From NCBI GenBank assembly GCA_050697555.1, contig JBOHAD010000034.1, positions 1 to 25,148 on the forward strand: a stretch of 25,148 bases of DNA. Reading direction: 5' to 3'. This document shows, in pieces, positions 14,066 to 21,946 of this stretch (position 1 is the first letter of the stretch; every line of letters starts with the position of its first letter). Source of the DNA: DASQWP01 sp050697555 (lineage in GTDB: Bacteria > Actinomycetota > Thermoleophilia > Gaiellales > Gaiellaceae). The notes below the pieces were generated by a model. That model made no database searches. It was not told where the DNA came from and saw only the letters and a program-made list of their open reading frames with translations. Position numbers and translations under genes: made by a program.

Positions 14066-15106
14066 GTGAAGGCGGTCGTTTTCCACGAGTTCGGAAGCTC
14101 CGATGTGCTGCGGCTCGAGGAACTCGACGATCCGAGGCCGGGCGCCGGGGAGGTCACGCTCGACGTGGCCGCCTGCGCCCTGAACCACCTCGACGTCGAC
14201 GTGCGCGAAGGCGTCTCGCGCTTCCCTGTCGAACCGCCCCACGTGCTCGGGCTCGAGGTCGTCGGGCGGATCGCCGAGGTGGGGGAGGGCGTCGAGGGCT
14301 GGGCGGTCGGCGACCGCGTCATGCCGCACCTGATGGACACGTGCGGCCGATGCCGCTTCTGCACCACGGGCCGGGAGTCGCTCTGCGTCGCCGCCGGCTT
14401 CATCAGCTTCGTGCACTCGGGCGGCTACGCGGAGCGCCTCGTCTGCTCCGCCTCGCAGCTCATCCGCGTGCCCGAGGAGATCGGGGACGTCGAGGCGGCG
14501 GCGCTCCAGATCCCGTTCGCCACGGCCTGGCACATGCTCTTCACGCGCGGCAAACTGCGCCCCGGCGAGACCGTGCTCGTCAACGCCGTCGGGAGCGGTA
14601 TCGGCTCGGCCGCCGTGCAGCTCGCGCACATGGCCGGCGCCTACGTGATCGGCACGGCCTCCACCGACGACAAGCTCGCCCGCGCGGCCGAGCTCGGGAT
14701 GGACGCGGGCGTCAACCACGCCCAGCAGGACGTCGTCGAGGAGGTCATGCGCCTCACCGACGACCGCGGCGTCGACCTCGTCTACGAGCACTGCGGCGGG
14801 GACCTCTTCCAGAAGGGCCTCGATTCGCTCTCCAAGGACGGCCGCCTCGTCATCTGCGGAGGCCACGCGGGCGAAGTCGTCCCCTTCGACATCATCCCGT
14901 TCTTCCGCGCGCAGAAGTCCGTCATCGGCTCGTTCGTCTATACGCGCGGCGAGGTGGAGACCTGTCTCGAGCTGGCGCGTCGCAGGAAGATCGTCCCGCT
15001 CGTCCACGAGACGCTGGCGCTCGAGCAGGCCAAGGAGGCGATGGACCTGATGGAGAGCCGTGACTTCTTCGGCAAGATCGTCCTCACACCAGGGGTTAGA
15101 GCATGA
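14066..15106 (+). CDS. zinc-binding alcohol dehydrogenase / quinone oxidoreductase-like MDR protein
   Basis: A 346-residue medium-chain dehydrogenase/reductase. The GroES-like half holds the structural-zinc set Cys93, Cys96, Cys99 and Cys107 (CGRCRFC...C). The family's catalytic-zinc GHE segment reads GLE here (residues 62-64), so the histidine ligand is missing and a metal-free or altered active site is likely. The Rossmann half has VNAVGSGIGSAAVQLAHMAG for NAD(P). It would reduce or oxidise a carbonyl or enone; the substrate is unknown. GTG 14066 is chosen because the family starts MKAVVFHEFG there and a strong GGAGG-type site precedes it. An in-frame ATG at 14027 lies upstream of the predicted transcription start. 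Its stop overlaps the hyuA ATG (ATGA), placing it first in the hyu operon. Confidence 0.88.
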   Translation: MKAVVFHEFGSSDVLRLEELDDPRPGAGEVTLDVAACALNHLDVDVREGVSRFPVEPPHVLGLEVVGRIAEVGEGVEGWAVGDRVMPHLMDTCGRCRFCTTGRESLCVAAGFISFVHSGGYAERLVCSASQLIRVPEEIGDVEAAALQIPFATAWHMLFTRGKLRPGETVLVNAVGSGIGSAAVQLAHMAGAYVIGTASTDDKLARAAELGMDAGVNHAQQDVVEEVMRLTDDRGVDLVYEHCGGDLFQKGLDSLSKDGRLVICGGHAGEVVPFDIIPFFRAQKSVIGSFVYTRGEVETCLELARRRKIVPLVHETLALEQAKEAMDLMESRDFFGKIVLTPGVRA

Positions 15107-17223
15107 AGCGTCTGGGAGTCGACGTCGGCGGCACGTTCACCGACCTGATCTACGTGGACGACGAGTCCGGTGCGGTCCTCGTTCACAAGCTGCCGACGAC
15201 TCCGGACGATCCGTCGCGCGGGACGGTTCAGGGCGTCGAGGAGCTGACCGCCCAGGCGGGCGAGACGCCGGCTGCCCTCGACCAGGTCTTCCACGGGACG
15301 ACGATCGCCACGAACATCGTGATCGAGCACAACGGGGCCCGGGTCGGGCTGATCACGACCGAGGGCTACCGGGACATCCTCCACATCGCCCGCCACAAGA
15401 AACCGTTCAACTTCTCCAACTACCAAGACCTGCCCTGGCAGCGCTACCCGATCGTCCGCCGCCGCTACCGGCTGACGGTGCCCGAGCGCATCACCCGCGA
15501 CGGCGAGGTGCTCGTCCCTCTCGACGAGGAGAAGGCGCGGGAGCGAGTGCGCGCGCTCAAGGAGGGCGGAGTCGAGGCCGTCGCCGTCTGCTTTCTCTTC
15601 TCGTTCCTGAACCCGGAGCACGAGGCGCGCGTGGCCGAGATCGTGCGCGAGGAGTTCCCCGAGGCATTCCTCTCGGTCTCCTCGGAGGTGCTGCCGCAGT
15701 ACCGCGAGTACGAGCGCTTCTCCACCGTCTGCCTCAACGCCTACATCGGGCCGAAGGTGGCCAGCTACGTGCGGAGGCTCGAGGACGAGCTGCGCGCGCT
15801 CGACGTGCGTACCGGCGTGCACCTGATGACGTCCGCGAGCGGCGTCGCCACGACCGAGGCGGCCACGGCGCGGCCGGTGAACCTGCTCATGTCGGGGCCC
15901 GTCGCGGGGGTCGTCGGCGGCATCTGGGCGGGCAAGCAGGCGGGCTACGAGAACGTGATCACGCTCGACGTGGGCGGGACGTCGGCCGACATCGGCCTGG
16001 CGCAGGGCGGCAGGTTGCGCATGAAGCACCTCCTCGACACCAAGGTCGGGCCTTACCAGGCCATGATCCCGATGGTCGACGTCGACACCATCGGTGCCGG
16101 CGGCGGCTCGATCGCGTACGTAGACGGCGGAGGGATCTTCCGCGTGGGCCCCCGCTCGGCGGGCGCCGATCCCGGCCCGGCCGCCTACGGCCGCGGAGGC
16201 ACCGAGGCCACGGCCACCGACGCGATGGTCGTGCTCGGCTGGCTGCGGCCCGAGGCCTTCCTCGGCGGCGGCATGGAGCTCGAGCCGGACCGGGCGCGCC
16301 GGGCGTTCGAAGAGGGGCCCGCGCGCGCTCTCGGCATGAGCGTCGAGGAAGCGGCGATGGGTGCCATGCAGATCCTCACGCACTCGATGGTGCAGTCGAT
16401 CGAGGAGAACTCTGTCCGGAAGGGCTTCGATCCGCGCGACTTCGCGCTCGTCGCCGAGGGCGGCGCCGGCCCCCTCTTCGCGGCGCAGATCGCGCTCGAG
16501 GTGGGAACGCCGAACGTCCTCGTCCCGCCCTACCCGGGCGTGACCGCCGCCATGGGCCTCCTCGCCACCGACATGGTCTACGAGTACGTGGCGACCTCCT
16601 ACCAGCGCCTCTCCGCGCTCGACACCGCCGAGGTCGACAAGCGCTTCGCGGAGCTCGAGCAAGAGGCGCGGCGGCAGCTCGAGGAGGACGGCGTCCCCGC
16701 TGACCGCATGCTCGTCCAGCGGGTGGTCGACGCGCGCTACGCCGGGCAGGGCTACGAGCTGCGCGTCGACGTCGGGCCCGGGACGATCGACGAGGCGTGG
16801 GCCGAGAAGCTGCGCGCCGACTTCCACGACATCCACGAGCGCGAGTACTCGCGCCGCTTCGAGGAGTCCGACATCGAGGTCCCCAACATCCGCGTCCGCG
16901 GGATTGGGCTCATGCCGCCGCTCGAGCCCGCTCAGGTCGAGCGCGGCGAGGACACGCCCCCCGAGGATGCCTTGCGCCACGAAGGATTGGCGTGGTTCCG
17001 GGTGCAGGCAGAGCTGCAGGAGGTCACGACCCGGTACTACGACCGCTCTTCCCTGCAGGCGGGTAACCGCCTTCAAGGACCTTCGATCGTGCATCAGTAC
17101 TCGACGACGGTGATCCCGCCGGGGCTCACCGCCTCGATCGACGGCTACGGGAACATCGTCATCGCGACCGGCGGAGCCGCTCGGGCCGAGGCCCTGGAGA
17201 CCGCCGAGGCAGTGGAGGTCTGA
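15103..17223 (+). CDS. hyuA: hydantoinase/oxoprolinase subunit A (ATP-dependent hydantoinase)
   Basis: A 706-residue HyuA/N-methylhydantoinase A homologue, full length for the family. The N-terminal hydantoinase domain starts GVDVGGTFTDLIYVD, an ASKHA-type phosphate-binding loop. The central hydantoinase A domain has LDVGGTSADIGL (near residue 288), GAGGGSIAYVDGGG and GPRSAGADPGPAAYGRGG, and the C-terminal part follows from about residue 500. Together with HyuB it hydrolyses hydantoin, N-methylhydantoin or 5-oxoproline rings at the cost of ATP. Acetone or acetophenone carboxylases share these subunits, but their extra subunits are absent here, so ring hydrolysis is favoured. ATG 15103 overlaps the upstream stop; the next gene starts one base after its stop. 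The exact ring substrate is undetermined. Confidence 0.92.
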   Translation: MKRLGVDVGGTFTDLIYVDDESGAVLVHKLPTTPDDPSRGTVQGVEELTAQAGETPAALDQVFHGTTIATNIVIEHNGARVGLITTEGYRDILHIARHKKPFNFSNYQDLPWQRYPIVRRRYRLTVPERITRDGEVLVPLDEEKARERVRALKEGGVEAVAVCFLFSFLNPEHEARVAEIVREEFPEAFLSVSSEVLPQYREYERFSTVCLNAYIGPKVASYVRRLEDELRALDVRTGVHLMTSASGVATTEAATARPVNLLMSGPVAGVVGGIWAGKQAGYENVITLDVGGTSADIGLAQGGRLRMKHLLDTKVGPYQAMIPMVDVDTIGAGGGSIAYVDGGGIFRVGPRSAGADPGPAAYGRGGTEATATDAMVVLGWLRPEAFLGGGMELEPDRARRAFEEGPARALGMSVEEAAMGAMQILTHSMVQSIEENSVRKGFDPRDFALVAEGGAGPLFAAQIALEVGTPNVLVPPYPGVTAAMGLLATDMVYEYVATSYQRLSALDTAEVDKRFAELEQEARRQLEEDGVPADRMLVQRVVDARYAGQGYELRVDVGPGTIDEAWAEKLRADFHDIHEREYSRRFEESDIEVPNIRVRGIGLMPPLEPAQVERGEDTPPEDALRHEGLAWFRVQAELQEVTTRYYDRSSLQAGNRLQGPSIVHQYSTTVIPPGLTASIDGYGNIVIATGGAARAEALETAEAVEV

Positions 17224-17224
17224 G

Positions 17225-19138
17225 ATGTCCGTGATGGAGTACGAGGTGGGTCGCCGGCCCGGTCCTCCGACCCGCGAGCGGGTCGAGGTCGACCCGATCA
17301 CGCTGCGCGTCCTCGGCGGAGCGTTCCACGCCATCGCCAAGGAGATGGCGGGCGTCCTCTTCCGCATGAGCTACAGCTCGATCATCCGCGAGTCCGAGGA
17401 CCTCGGTGCCGGCATCTTCGACGCGGAGGGCCGTGAGCTCTGCGAGTCGGACTCGACGCCGATGCACATCGGCTCCCTGCCCTGGTACATCCGCGGCTTC
17501 CTCTACCGGCTCGAGGGCGAAATCCAGGACGGGGACGTGATCGTCCACAACCACCCGTACCTCGGCGCCTCGCACAGCCCGGACGTCGCGGTCGCCGTGC
17601 CGATCTTCCACGAGGGCGAGCTGCTCGGGTTCGCGGCCGTGACGGCCCACGTCCTTGACGTCGGCGGCTCCTTCCCGGGCATCAACGCGGACGCCTTCGA
17701 CGTCTACGCCGAGGCGAAGATGTACAACGCGCTCCGCTGGTATGAGGGCGGGAAGCTGAACGAGGACCTCGACCGGATGATCTTCGACAACGTCCGGACG
17801 GAGACGATGAACCGGGGCGACATGAACGCGATGCTGGCGGCCTGCGAGCTCGGCAAGGAGCGTTTCCTGCGTCTCGTCGACCGCTACGGCGCCGACGTCG
17901 TCATGAGCGCGGCCTACGAGTGGATGGACTACTCCGAGCGGATGTTGCGCCAGGAGATCGCCAAGATCCCGGACGGCGAGTACAAGGCGCCGACGGGCTG
18001 GCTCGACGACGACGCGCGGAACCGCGGCGTCCGGCTGCGCGTCGAGACGAAGGTGGTCGTCGAGGGCGACTCGATCACCATCGACCTGACCGGGTCGAAC
18101 CCGGAGGTCCCGACCGGCTTCAACGTCCCGTTCGAGGGCTCGCTCCTCGTCGGCGCCTACTACGCCGTTCGCACGATCCTGCTCGACGAGGTCGTCTTCC
18201 CGGAGCACGTGCCCCAGAACGACGGAGTCTTCCGGCCCGTGGAGGTCGTCGCGCCGAAGGGGTCGATCTACAATCCGAACTTCCCGCGCGCGTGCTTCTC
18301 GCGCTTCACGCAGGTGCAGCGGGTCGTCGACAACGTGATCCTCGCGCTCAGCGACGCGCTTCCCGAGCAGACGACGGCCGGGAACTCGGCCGGGATCCAC
18401 TTCTGCGCCTACTCCGGCTTCGACGAAGCGCAGGGTGAATACTGGCTCTACCTCGAGGTGAACGAAGGTGCGTACGGCGGCCGGCACGGCAAGGACGCAA
18501 TGGACTCCGTCGACAACCTGATGGCGAACACGCGCAACAACCCCATCGAGGAGCTCGACCTCCGATTCCCGGTCCGCTGCGACCAGTACGAGCTCCGGCC
18601 AGAGCCGGCCGCGCCGGGAAAGTGGCGCGGCGGGATCGGCATCATCCGGCGCAATCGCTATCTCGTGCCAGGGGTGTACTCGTGCGAGGGCGATCGCCAG
18701 ACCGACGCCCCGCGGGGGGTGTTCGGCGGCTGGGACGGCCTCGTCGCCTCGTGCCGCAAAAACGCGGATCGCACGGACGAGGAGCGCCTGGACGCCAAGG
18801 TCACGGGCGTCCCCTTCGGCGCGGGAGACTTCATCGAGCTGGTCGAGCCGAACGCGGCCGGCTACGGCGACCCGCTCGAGCGCGAGCCCGAGCTCGTGCG
18901 GGAGGACGTCCTCGACGACTTCACCTCGCTCGAGCTCGCGCGAGAGGCCTACGGCGTCGTCTTCACCGACGAGACGACGCTCGAGATCGACGCCGAGGCG
19001 ACCGGGCGCCTGCGGCAGGAGCTCCGCTCCTCCCGGGACGGTGCCGGCAGCCTCACGAGGTACTTCGAGGAGCGGAAGCTCGAGCGGCGGCCGAATCCGG
19101 TCACCGTCGCCGGCGACCGAGAGTTCGGCAAGAGCTAG
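17225..19138 (+). CDS. hyuB: hydantoinase/oxoprolinase subunit B
   Basis: A 637-residue HyuB homologue, somewhat longer than common 520-590-residue members because of an N-terminal leader of about 20 residues and a C-terminal tail after residue 550. The core begins VDPITLRVLGGAFHAIAKEM and continues with MSYSSIIRESEDLGAGIFD, the metal/substrate segment NHPYLGASHSPDVAVAVPIF, the TAHVLDVGGSFPG stretch, and SRFTQVQRVVDNVI. It closes with the glycine-rich GKWRGGIGIIRRNRYL and GYGDPLERE. It acts as a complex with HyuA. ATG 17225 follows hyuA by one base. The tail (from about 18890, DDFTSLELAREAYGVVFTD) is typical of hydantoinase B C termini; the added end after it, rich in charged residues, I cannot assign. 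Confidence 0.92.
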   Translation: MSVMEYEVGRRPGPPTRERVEVDPITLRVLGGAFHAIAKEMAGVLFRMSYSSIIRESEDLGAGIFDAEGRELCESDSTPMHIGSLPWYIRGFLYRLEGEIQDGDVIVHNHPYLGASHSPDVAVAVPIFHEGELLGFAAVTAHVLDVGGSFPGINADAFDVYAEAKMYNALRWYEGGKLNEDLDRMIFDNVRTETMNRGDMNAMLAACELGKERFLRLVDRYGADVVMSAAYEWMDYSERMLRQEIAKIPDGEYKAPTGWLDDDARNRGVRLRVETKVVVEGDSITIDLTGSNPEVPTGFNVPFEGSLLVGAYYAVRTILLDEVVFPEHVPQNDGVFRPVEVVAPKGSIYNPNFPRACFSRFTQVQRVVDNVILALSDALPEQTTAGNSAGIHFCAYSGFDEAQGEYWLYLEVNEGAYGGRHGKDAMDSVDNLMANTRNNPIEELDLRFPVRCDQYELRPEPAAPGKWRGGIGIIRRNRYLVPGVYSCEGDRQTDAPRGVFGGWDGLVASCRKNADRTDEERLDAKVTGVPFGAGDFIELVEPNAAGYGDPLEREPELVREDVLDDFTSLELAREAYGVVFTDETTLEIDAEATGRLRQELRSSRDGAGSLTRYFEERKLERRPNPVTVAGDREFGKS

Positions 19139-19144
19139 GCCTTC

Positions 19145-19927
19145 ATGCCTCGCGAGCGCAAGATCCGCCCGGTAGCCAGCAGCGAAGGCGAAGTCATGCC
19201 GGTCCGCCGCGTCCGCAAGGCGTACGAGCAGGTGAACGACCAGCTCCGAGAGCTGATCGTCTCCGGCGAGCTGCCGCCCGGGGCGCGCCTGCCGAACGAG
19301 GCCGTGCTCGCGCGGGAGTTCGGCGTCAGCCGTGCGACCGTGCGGGAGGCGTTGCGCGTCCTGACCGCCCAGAACCTGATCCGGACGACGAAGGGCGCGG
19401 GCGGGGGCAGCTATGTCACGCTGCCCACGGTCGACCACATCTCCGAGTTCCTCCGGGGCAACCTGAACCTTCTCTCGGAGTCGGAGCACGTCACCCTGGA
19501 GGAGTTCCTCGAGCTCCGCGAGCTCATCGAGGTGCCGGCGGCCCGCCTCGCGGCGAGCCGCTCGAGCGAGGGCGACGTCGAGCGGCTGCGGGACTCGATT
19601 CCCGAGGAGCCGCTCAGGATGACGACGCAGGAGCAGTTCGTCTACAACAAGGGCTTCCACACCGTCGTCGTCGAGGCGTGCGGGAACACCCTGCTCTACA
19701 TCGCGGCCCAGCCGGTCTTCACCGTCCTGCAGACCCACCTGGCCCGGTCGTCCCTCGGCCAGAGCTTCCATCGCTCGATCAACGAGCACCATCACCGGAT
19801 CCTGGCGGCGATCGAGGCGGGGGATGCAGACGCCGCCGCCGAGGAGATGCGCACGCACCTGGAGTACCTGCGCCCCGCGTACGAGCGCGCCTGGCGACAC
19901 GCCGTCGCCATGCGGAAACGCGCTTGA
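19145..19927 (+). CDS. GntR-family transcriptional regulator (FadR/FCD type)
   Basis: A 260-residue regulator. The winged helix spans about residues 27-91 (YEQVNDQLRELIVSG, PNEAVLAREFGVSRATVREA, NLIRTTKGAGGGSYV). The rest is an FCD ligand domain (EFLELRELIEVPAARLAA, NKGFHTVVVEACGNTLL, HHHRILAAIEAGDADAA). In the metal site the usual Asp of D..FH is Asn here, while the histidines in NEHHHR and MRTHLEY are kept; the domain is also a little shorter than usual. Such proteins bind carboxylic acids and usually repress neighbouring catabolic genes. It lies between hyuB and the CoA-transferase gene, so it probably controls this operon and perhaps the divergent CitE operon. ATG 19145 gives the longest protein; ATG 19196 (MPVRRVRK), just before the DNA-binding domain, is a credible alternative. 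Confidence 0.9.
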   Translation: MPRERKIRPVASSEGEVMPVRRVRKAYEQVNDQLRELIVSGELPPGARLPNEAVLAREFGVSRATVREALRVLTAQNLIRTTKGAGGGSYVTLPTVDHISEFLRGNLNLLSESEHVTLEEFLELRELIEVPAARLAASRSSEGDVERLRDSIPEEPLRMTTQEQFVYNKGFHTVVVEACGNTLLYIAAQPVFTVLQTHLARSSLGQSFHRSINEHHHRILAAIEAGDADAAAEEMRTHLEYLRPAYERAWRHAVAMRKRA

Positions 19928-21159
19928 GCCTCCCGCTCGCGGACGTCCGCGTGCTCGCCGTCGAGCAGTACGGCGCCGGCCCGTGGGGGACGCTGCAGCT
20001 CGCCGACCTCGGCGCCGACGTGATCAAGATCGAGGACCCCTCCTCCGGCGGCGACGTCGGACGCTACGTGCCGCCGTTCCAGGAGGGCGACGACTCCCTC
20101 TTCTTCGAGACGTTCAACCGCAACAAGAGAAGCGTCTCGCTCGATCTGCGCCATCCGGAGGCGCGCGGCGTGCTGGAGGACCTCGTCCGGGCGGTCGACG
20201 CCGTCTACTCGAACCTCCGTGGCGACCATCCGAAGCGATTGCGCATCACGTACGAGGACCTGAAGGAGGTGAACCCGCGCGTCGTCTGCTGCTCGCTCTC
20301 CGGCTACGGCATGACGGGCCCGCGGGCCGCGGAGGGCGGCTACGACTACATGATGCAGGGGCTGGCCGGGTGGATGAGCCTCACCGGCGAGCCCGACGGG
20401 CCGCCGACGAAGAGCGGGCTCTCGCTTGTCGACCTCTCGGGCGGCTACGTCTCCGCCCTCGCGCTCATGGCAGGTCTCTGGCGGGCCCGGCGCGACGGCG
20501 TCGGCTGCGACTGCGACATCTCGCTCTTCGAGACGGCGCTGCACGAGCTCATGTACGTGGGAACCTGGGTGGCGTCCCGGGGGTTCCAGCCGCAGCGGAT
20601 CTCCGAGTCGGCCCATCCCTCGATGGTCCCCTTCCAGAACTTCCCCACGGCCGACGGCTGGATCGTCGTCGCCTGCCCGAAGCAGAAGTTCTGGGAGCGG
20701 CTCTGCGAGGCGGTCGAGCGGCCGGACCTCGCGGCCGACCCGCGCTTCGCGGACTTCGCGGGCAGGAACGACCACCGCGACGAGCTCGTCCCCGAGCTCC
20801 GCCGCACGTTCCTCACGCGGACCACGGAGGAGTGGTTGGAGACGCTGACTGAGGCCGGGGTGCCCAACGCCCGGGTGAACGAGGTCGCAGAGGCGCTCGC
20901 CGACCCCCAGGTAGAGGCGCGCGACGGCCTCGTCGAGATCGAGCACCCGCGGCTCGGGACCGTGCGCCAGGTGGCCACGCCCCTCCGCGTGGGGGACGAG
21001 GAAAAGCCGGCCAGGCGCGCACCCTTCCGTGGCGAGGACACGGAGCGCGTGCTCGTCGAGCTCTGCGGCTACTCGCGCGAGCGCGTGCGCGAGCTCGCCG
21101 GCGCCGGCGCGTTCGGCGACGTGCCCGCTCTTGACACCGAAAGGATGTCCGACCCATAG
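19924..21159 (+). CDS. CaiB/BaiF (class III) CoA-transferase
   Basis: A 411-residue class III CoA-transferase. It begins with the family's VRVLAVEQYGAGPWG and LADLGADVIKIEDP, and has the Asp expected to form the acyl anhydride intermediate at Asp170 (SLVDLSGGY). GYGMTGPRAAEGGYDYMMQG and DISLFETALH are further hallmarks. It would move CoA between two carboxylic acids, activating a (di)carboxylate without ATP. Itaconate, mesaconate, citramalate, succinate and formate/oxalate enzymes all belong here. The CitE/MaoC genes next door make a C5 dicarboxylate attractive (inference). The start is taken as TTG 19924, overlapping the GntR stop (TTGA), because the family N terminus begins immediately after it and no ATG or GTG is in frame nearby. 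The open frame reaching back to 18622 is a shadow of hyuB and gntR. Confidence 0.9.
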   Translation: MSLPLADVRVLAVEQYGAGPWGTLQLADLGADVIKIEDPSSGGDVGRYVPPFQEGDDSLFFETFNRNKRSVSLDLRHPEARGVLEDLVRAVDAVYSNLRGDHPKRLRITYEDLKEVNPRVVCCSLSGYGMTGPRAAEGGYDYMMQGLAGWMSLTGEPDGPPTKSGLSLVDLSGGYVSALALMAGLWRARRDGVGCDCDISLFETALHELMYVGTWVASRGFQPQRISESAHPSMVPFQNFPTADGWIVVACPKQKFWERLCEAVERPDLAADPRFADFAGRNDHRDELVPELRRTFLTRTTEEWLETLTEAGVPNARVNEVAEALADPQVEARDGLVEIEHPRLGTVRQVATPLRVGDEEKPARRAPFRGEDTERVLVELCGYSRERVRELAGAGAFGDVPALDTERMSDP

Positions 21160-21160
21160 A
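21131..21160 (+). promoter_or_regulatory. possible internal promoter before the racemase-like gene
   Basis: TTGACA (21131-21136) lies within the last codons of the CoA-transferase gene, with a weak CATAGA (21155-21160) 18 bases on. GTCCGAC (21147-21153) lies between them, at nearly the same offset as GTCAGAC in the 13991-14065 region. The -10 match is poor, so read-through from the operon may suffice. Confidence 0.25.
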
Positions 21161-21190
21161 GGCCGGACGCAACCAGACCGGGAGGCAGAC

Positions 21191-21946
21191 GTGCGGATCA
21201 AGTTCATCATCCCGTTCCCCTTCGACGACGAGGGCATCGCGAACCGCGCCGCTCAGATCCAGCGCGACGTTCTCGGCCCGGACACCGAGGTCGAGTGCGT
21301 TCCCGTGCGGAACAGCGCGACCGTGGTCGCGGACCACTACGAGGCGATGCTCTTCGACATGTACATCACCGAGGCGGGCTTGCGCGCCGAGGAGGAGGGC
21401 TACGACGCCGTCGTCATGGACACCGTGTCCGACTCGGGTCTGTACGCGCTGCGCTCGCGCCTGTCGATCCCGGTGCTAGGCCCCGGCCTCGTCTCGTACG
21501 CCGTCGCCATCATGCTCGGCAAGCGCTTCTCGATCGTGACGATGTGGGACAAGTGGCGCCACCTGTACGAGAAGAACCTCGACCTCTACCACCTGTGGGA
21601 GAAGTGCGCCTCGATCCGGGCCGTGAACATCCCACCAGACGTCGAGGCGCTCTTCGCGGGCAAGGAGGAGGACATGTTCGCGCGGCTGACGGCCGAGGCG
21701 CAGGCGGCGATCGACGAGGACGGCGCCGACGTCATTCTGCTCGGCTCGACGACGATGCACCAGGCCGGCGAGTACATGAGCGCCCATCTGCCCGCGCCGG
21801 TGATCAACCCCGGCCCGGTGGCGATCAAGATGGCGGAGGCGATCGTGGAGCTCGGCCTCTCGCACTCGAAGGTCGCCTTCCCGACGCCGGACACGATCCA
21901 GGACGAGAAGTGGTTCTCGCTCGTGGGGGCCGCGACGGGAGCCTAG
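21191..21946 (+). CDS. Asp/Glu/hydantoin racemase-family protein lacking both catalytic cysteines
   Basis: A 251-residue protein of the aspartate/glutamate/hydantoin racemase superfamily. The fold markers are plain: MRIKFIIPFPFD, EEGYDAVVMDT, IPVLGPGLVSYAVAIMLGKRFSIVT, and GADVILLGSTTM followed by PVINPGPVAIKMAE. Hydantoin racemases use two cysteines, in A-C-F-G-D-P-G and L-G-C-A-G-M. Here these positions are Thr78 (D-T-V-S-D-S-G) and Ser186 (L-G-S-T-T-M). The only cysteines, Cys36 and Cys139, are elsewhere. Ordinary two-base racemisation is therefore unlikely; another reaction, an altered base pair or a binding role must be considered. GTG 21191 is preceded by GGGAGG at 21180-21185. The open frame upstream of it is a shadow of the CoA-transferase. 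It is the last gene of the hyu operon, and its end overlaps the convergent formamidase gene by four bases. Confidence 0.85.
   Translation: MRIKFIIPFPFDDEGIANRAAQIQRDVLGPDTEVECVPVRNSATVVADHYEAMLFDMYITEAGLRAEEEGYDAVVMDTVSDSGLYALRSRLSIPVLGPGLVSYAVAIMLGKRFSIVTMWDKWRHLYEKNLDLYHLWEKCASIRAVNIPPDVEALFAGKEEDMFARLTAEAQAAIDEDGADVILLGSTTMHQAGEYMSAHLPAPVINPGPVAIKMAEAIVELGLSHSKVAFPTPDTIQDEKWFSLVGAATGA

Noticed and set aside
15103..19138. HyuA/HyuB pair as an acetone or acetophenone carboxylase.
   Set aside because: No gamma or additional carboxylase subunit is present, whereas carbamoylase and racemase-like genes are close by, which fits hydantoin chemistry better.
14938..19900. Very long open frames antisense to hyuA and hyuB (809 and 913 codons).
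   Set aside because: They mirror codons of well-supported genes; GC-rich third positions keep the antisense frame open. Their translations are Arg/Val/Asp/Leu-rich with no recognisable domain.
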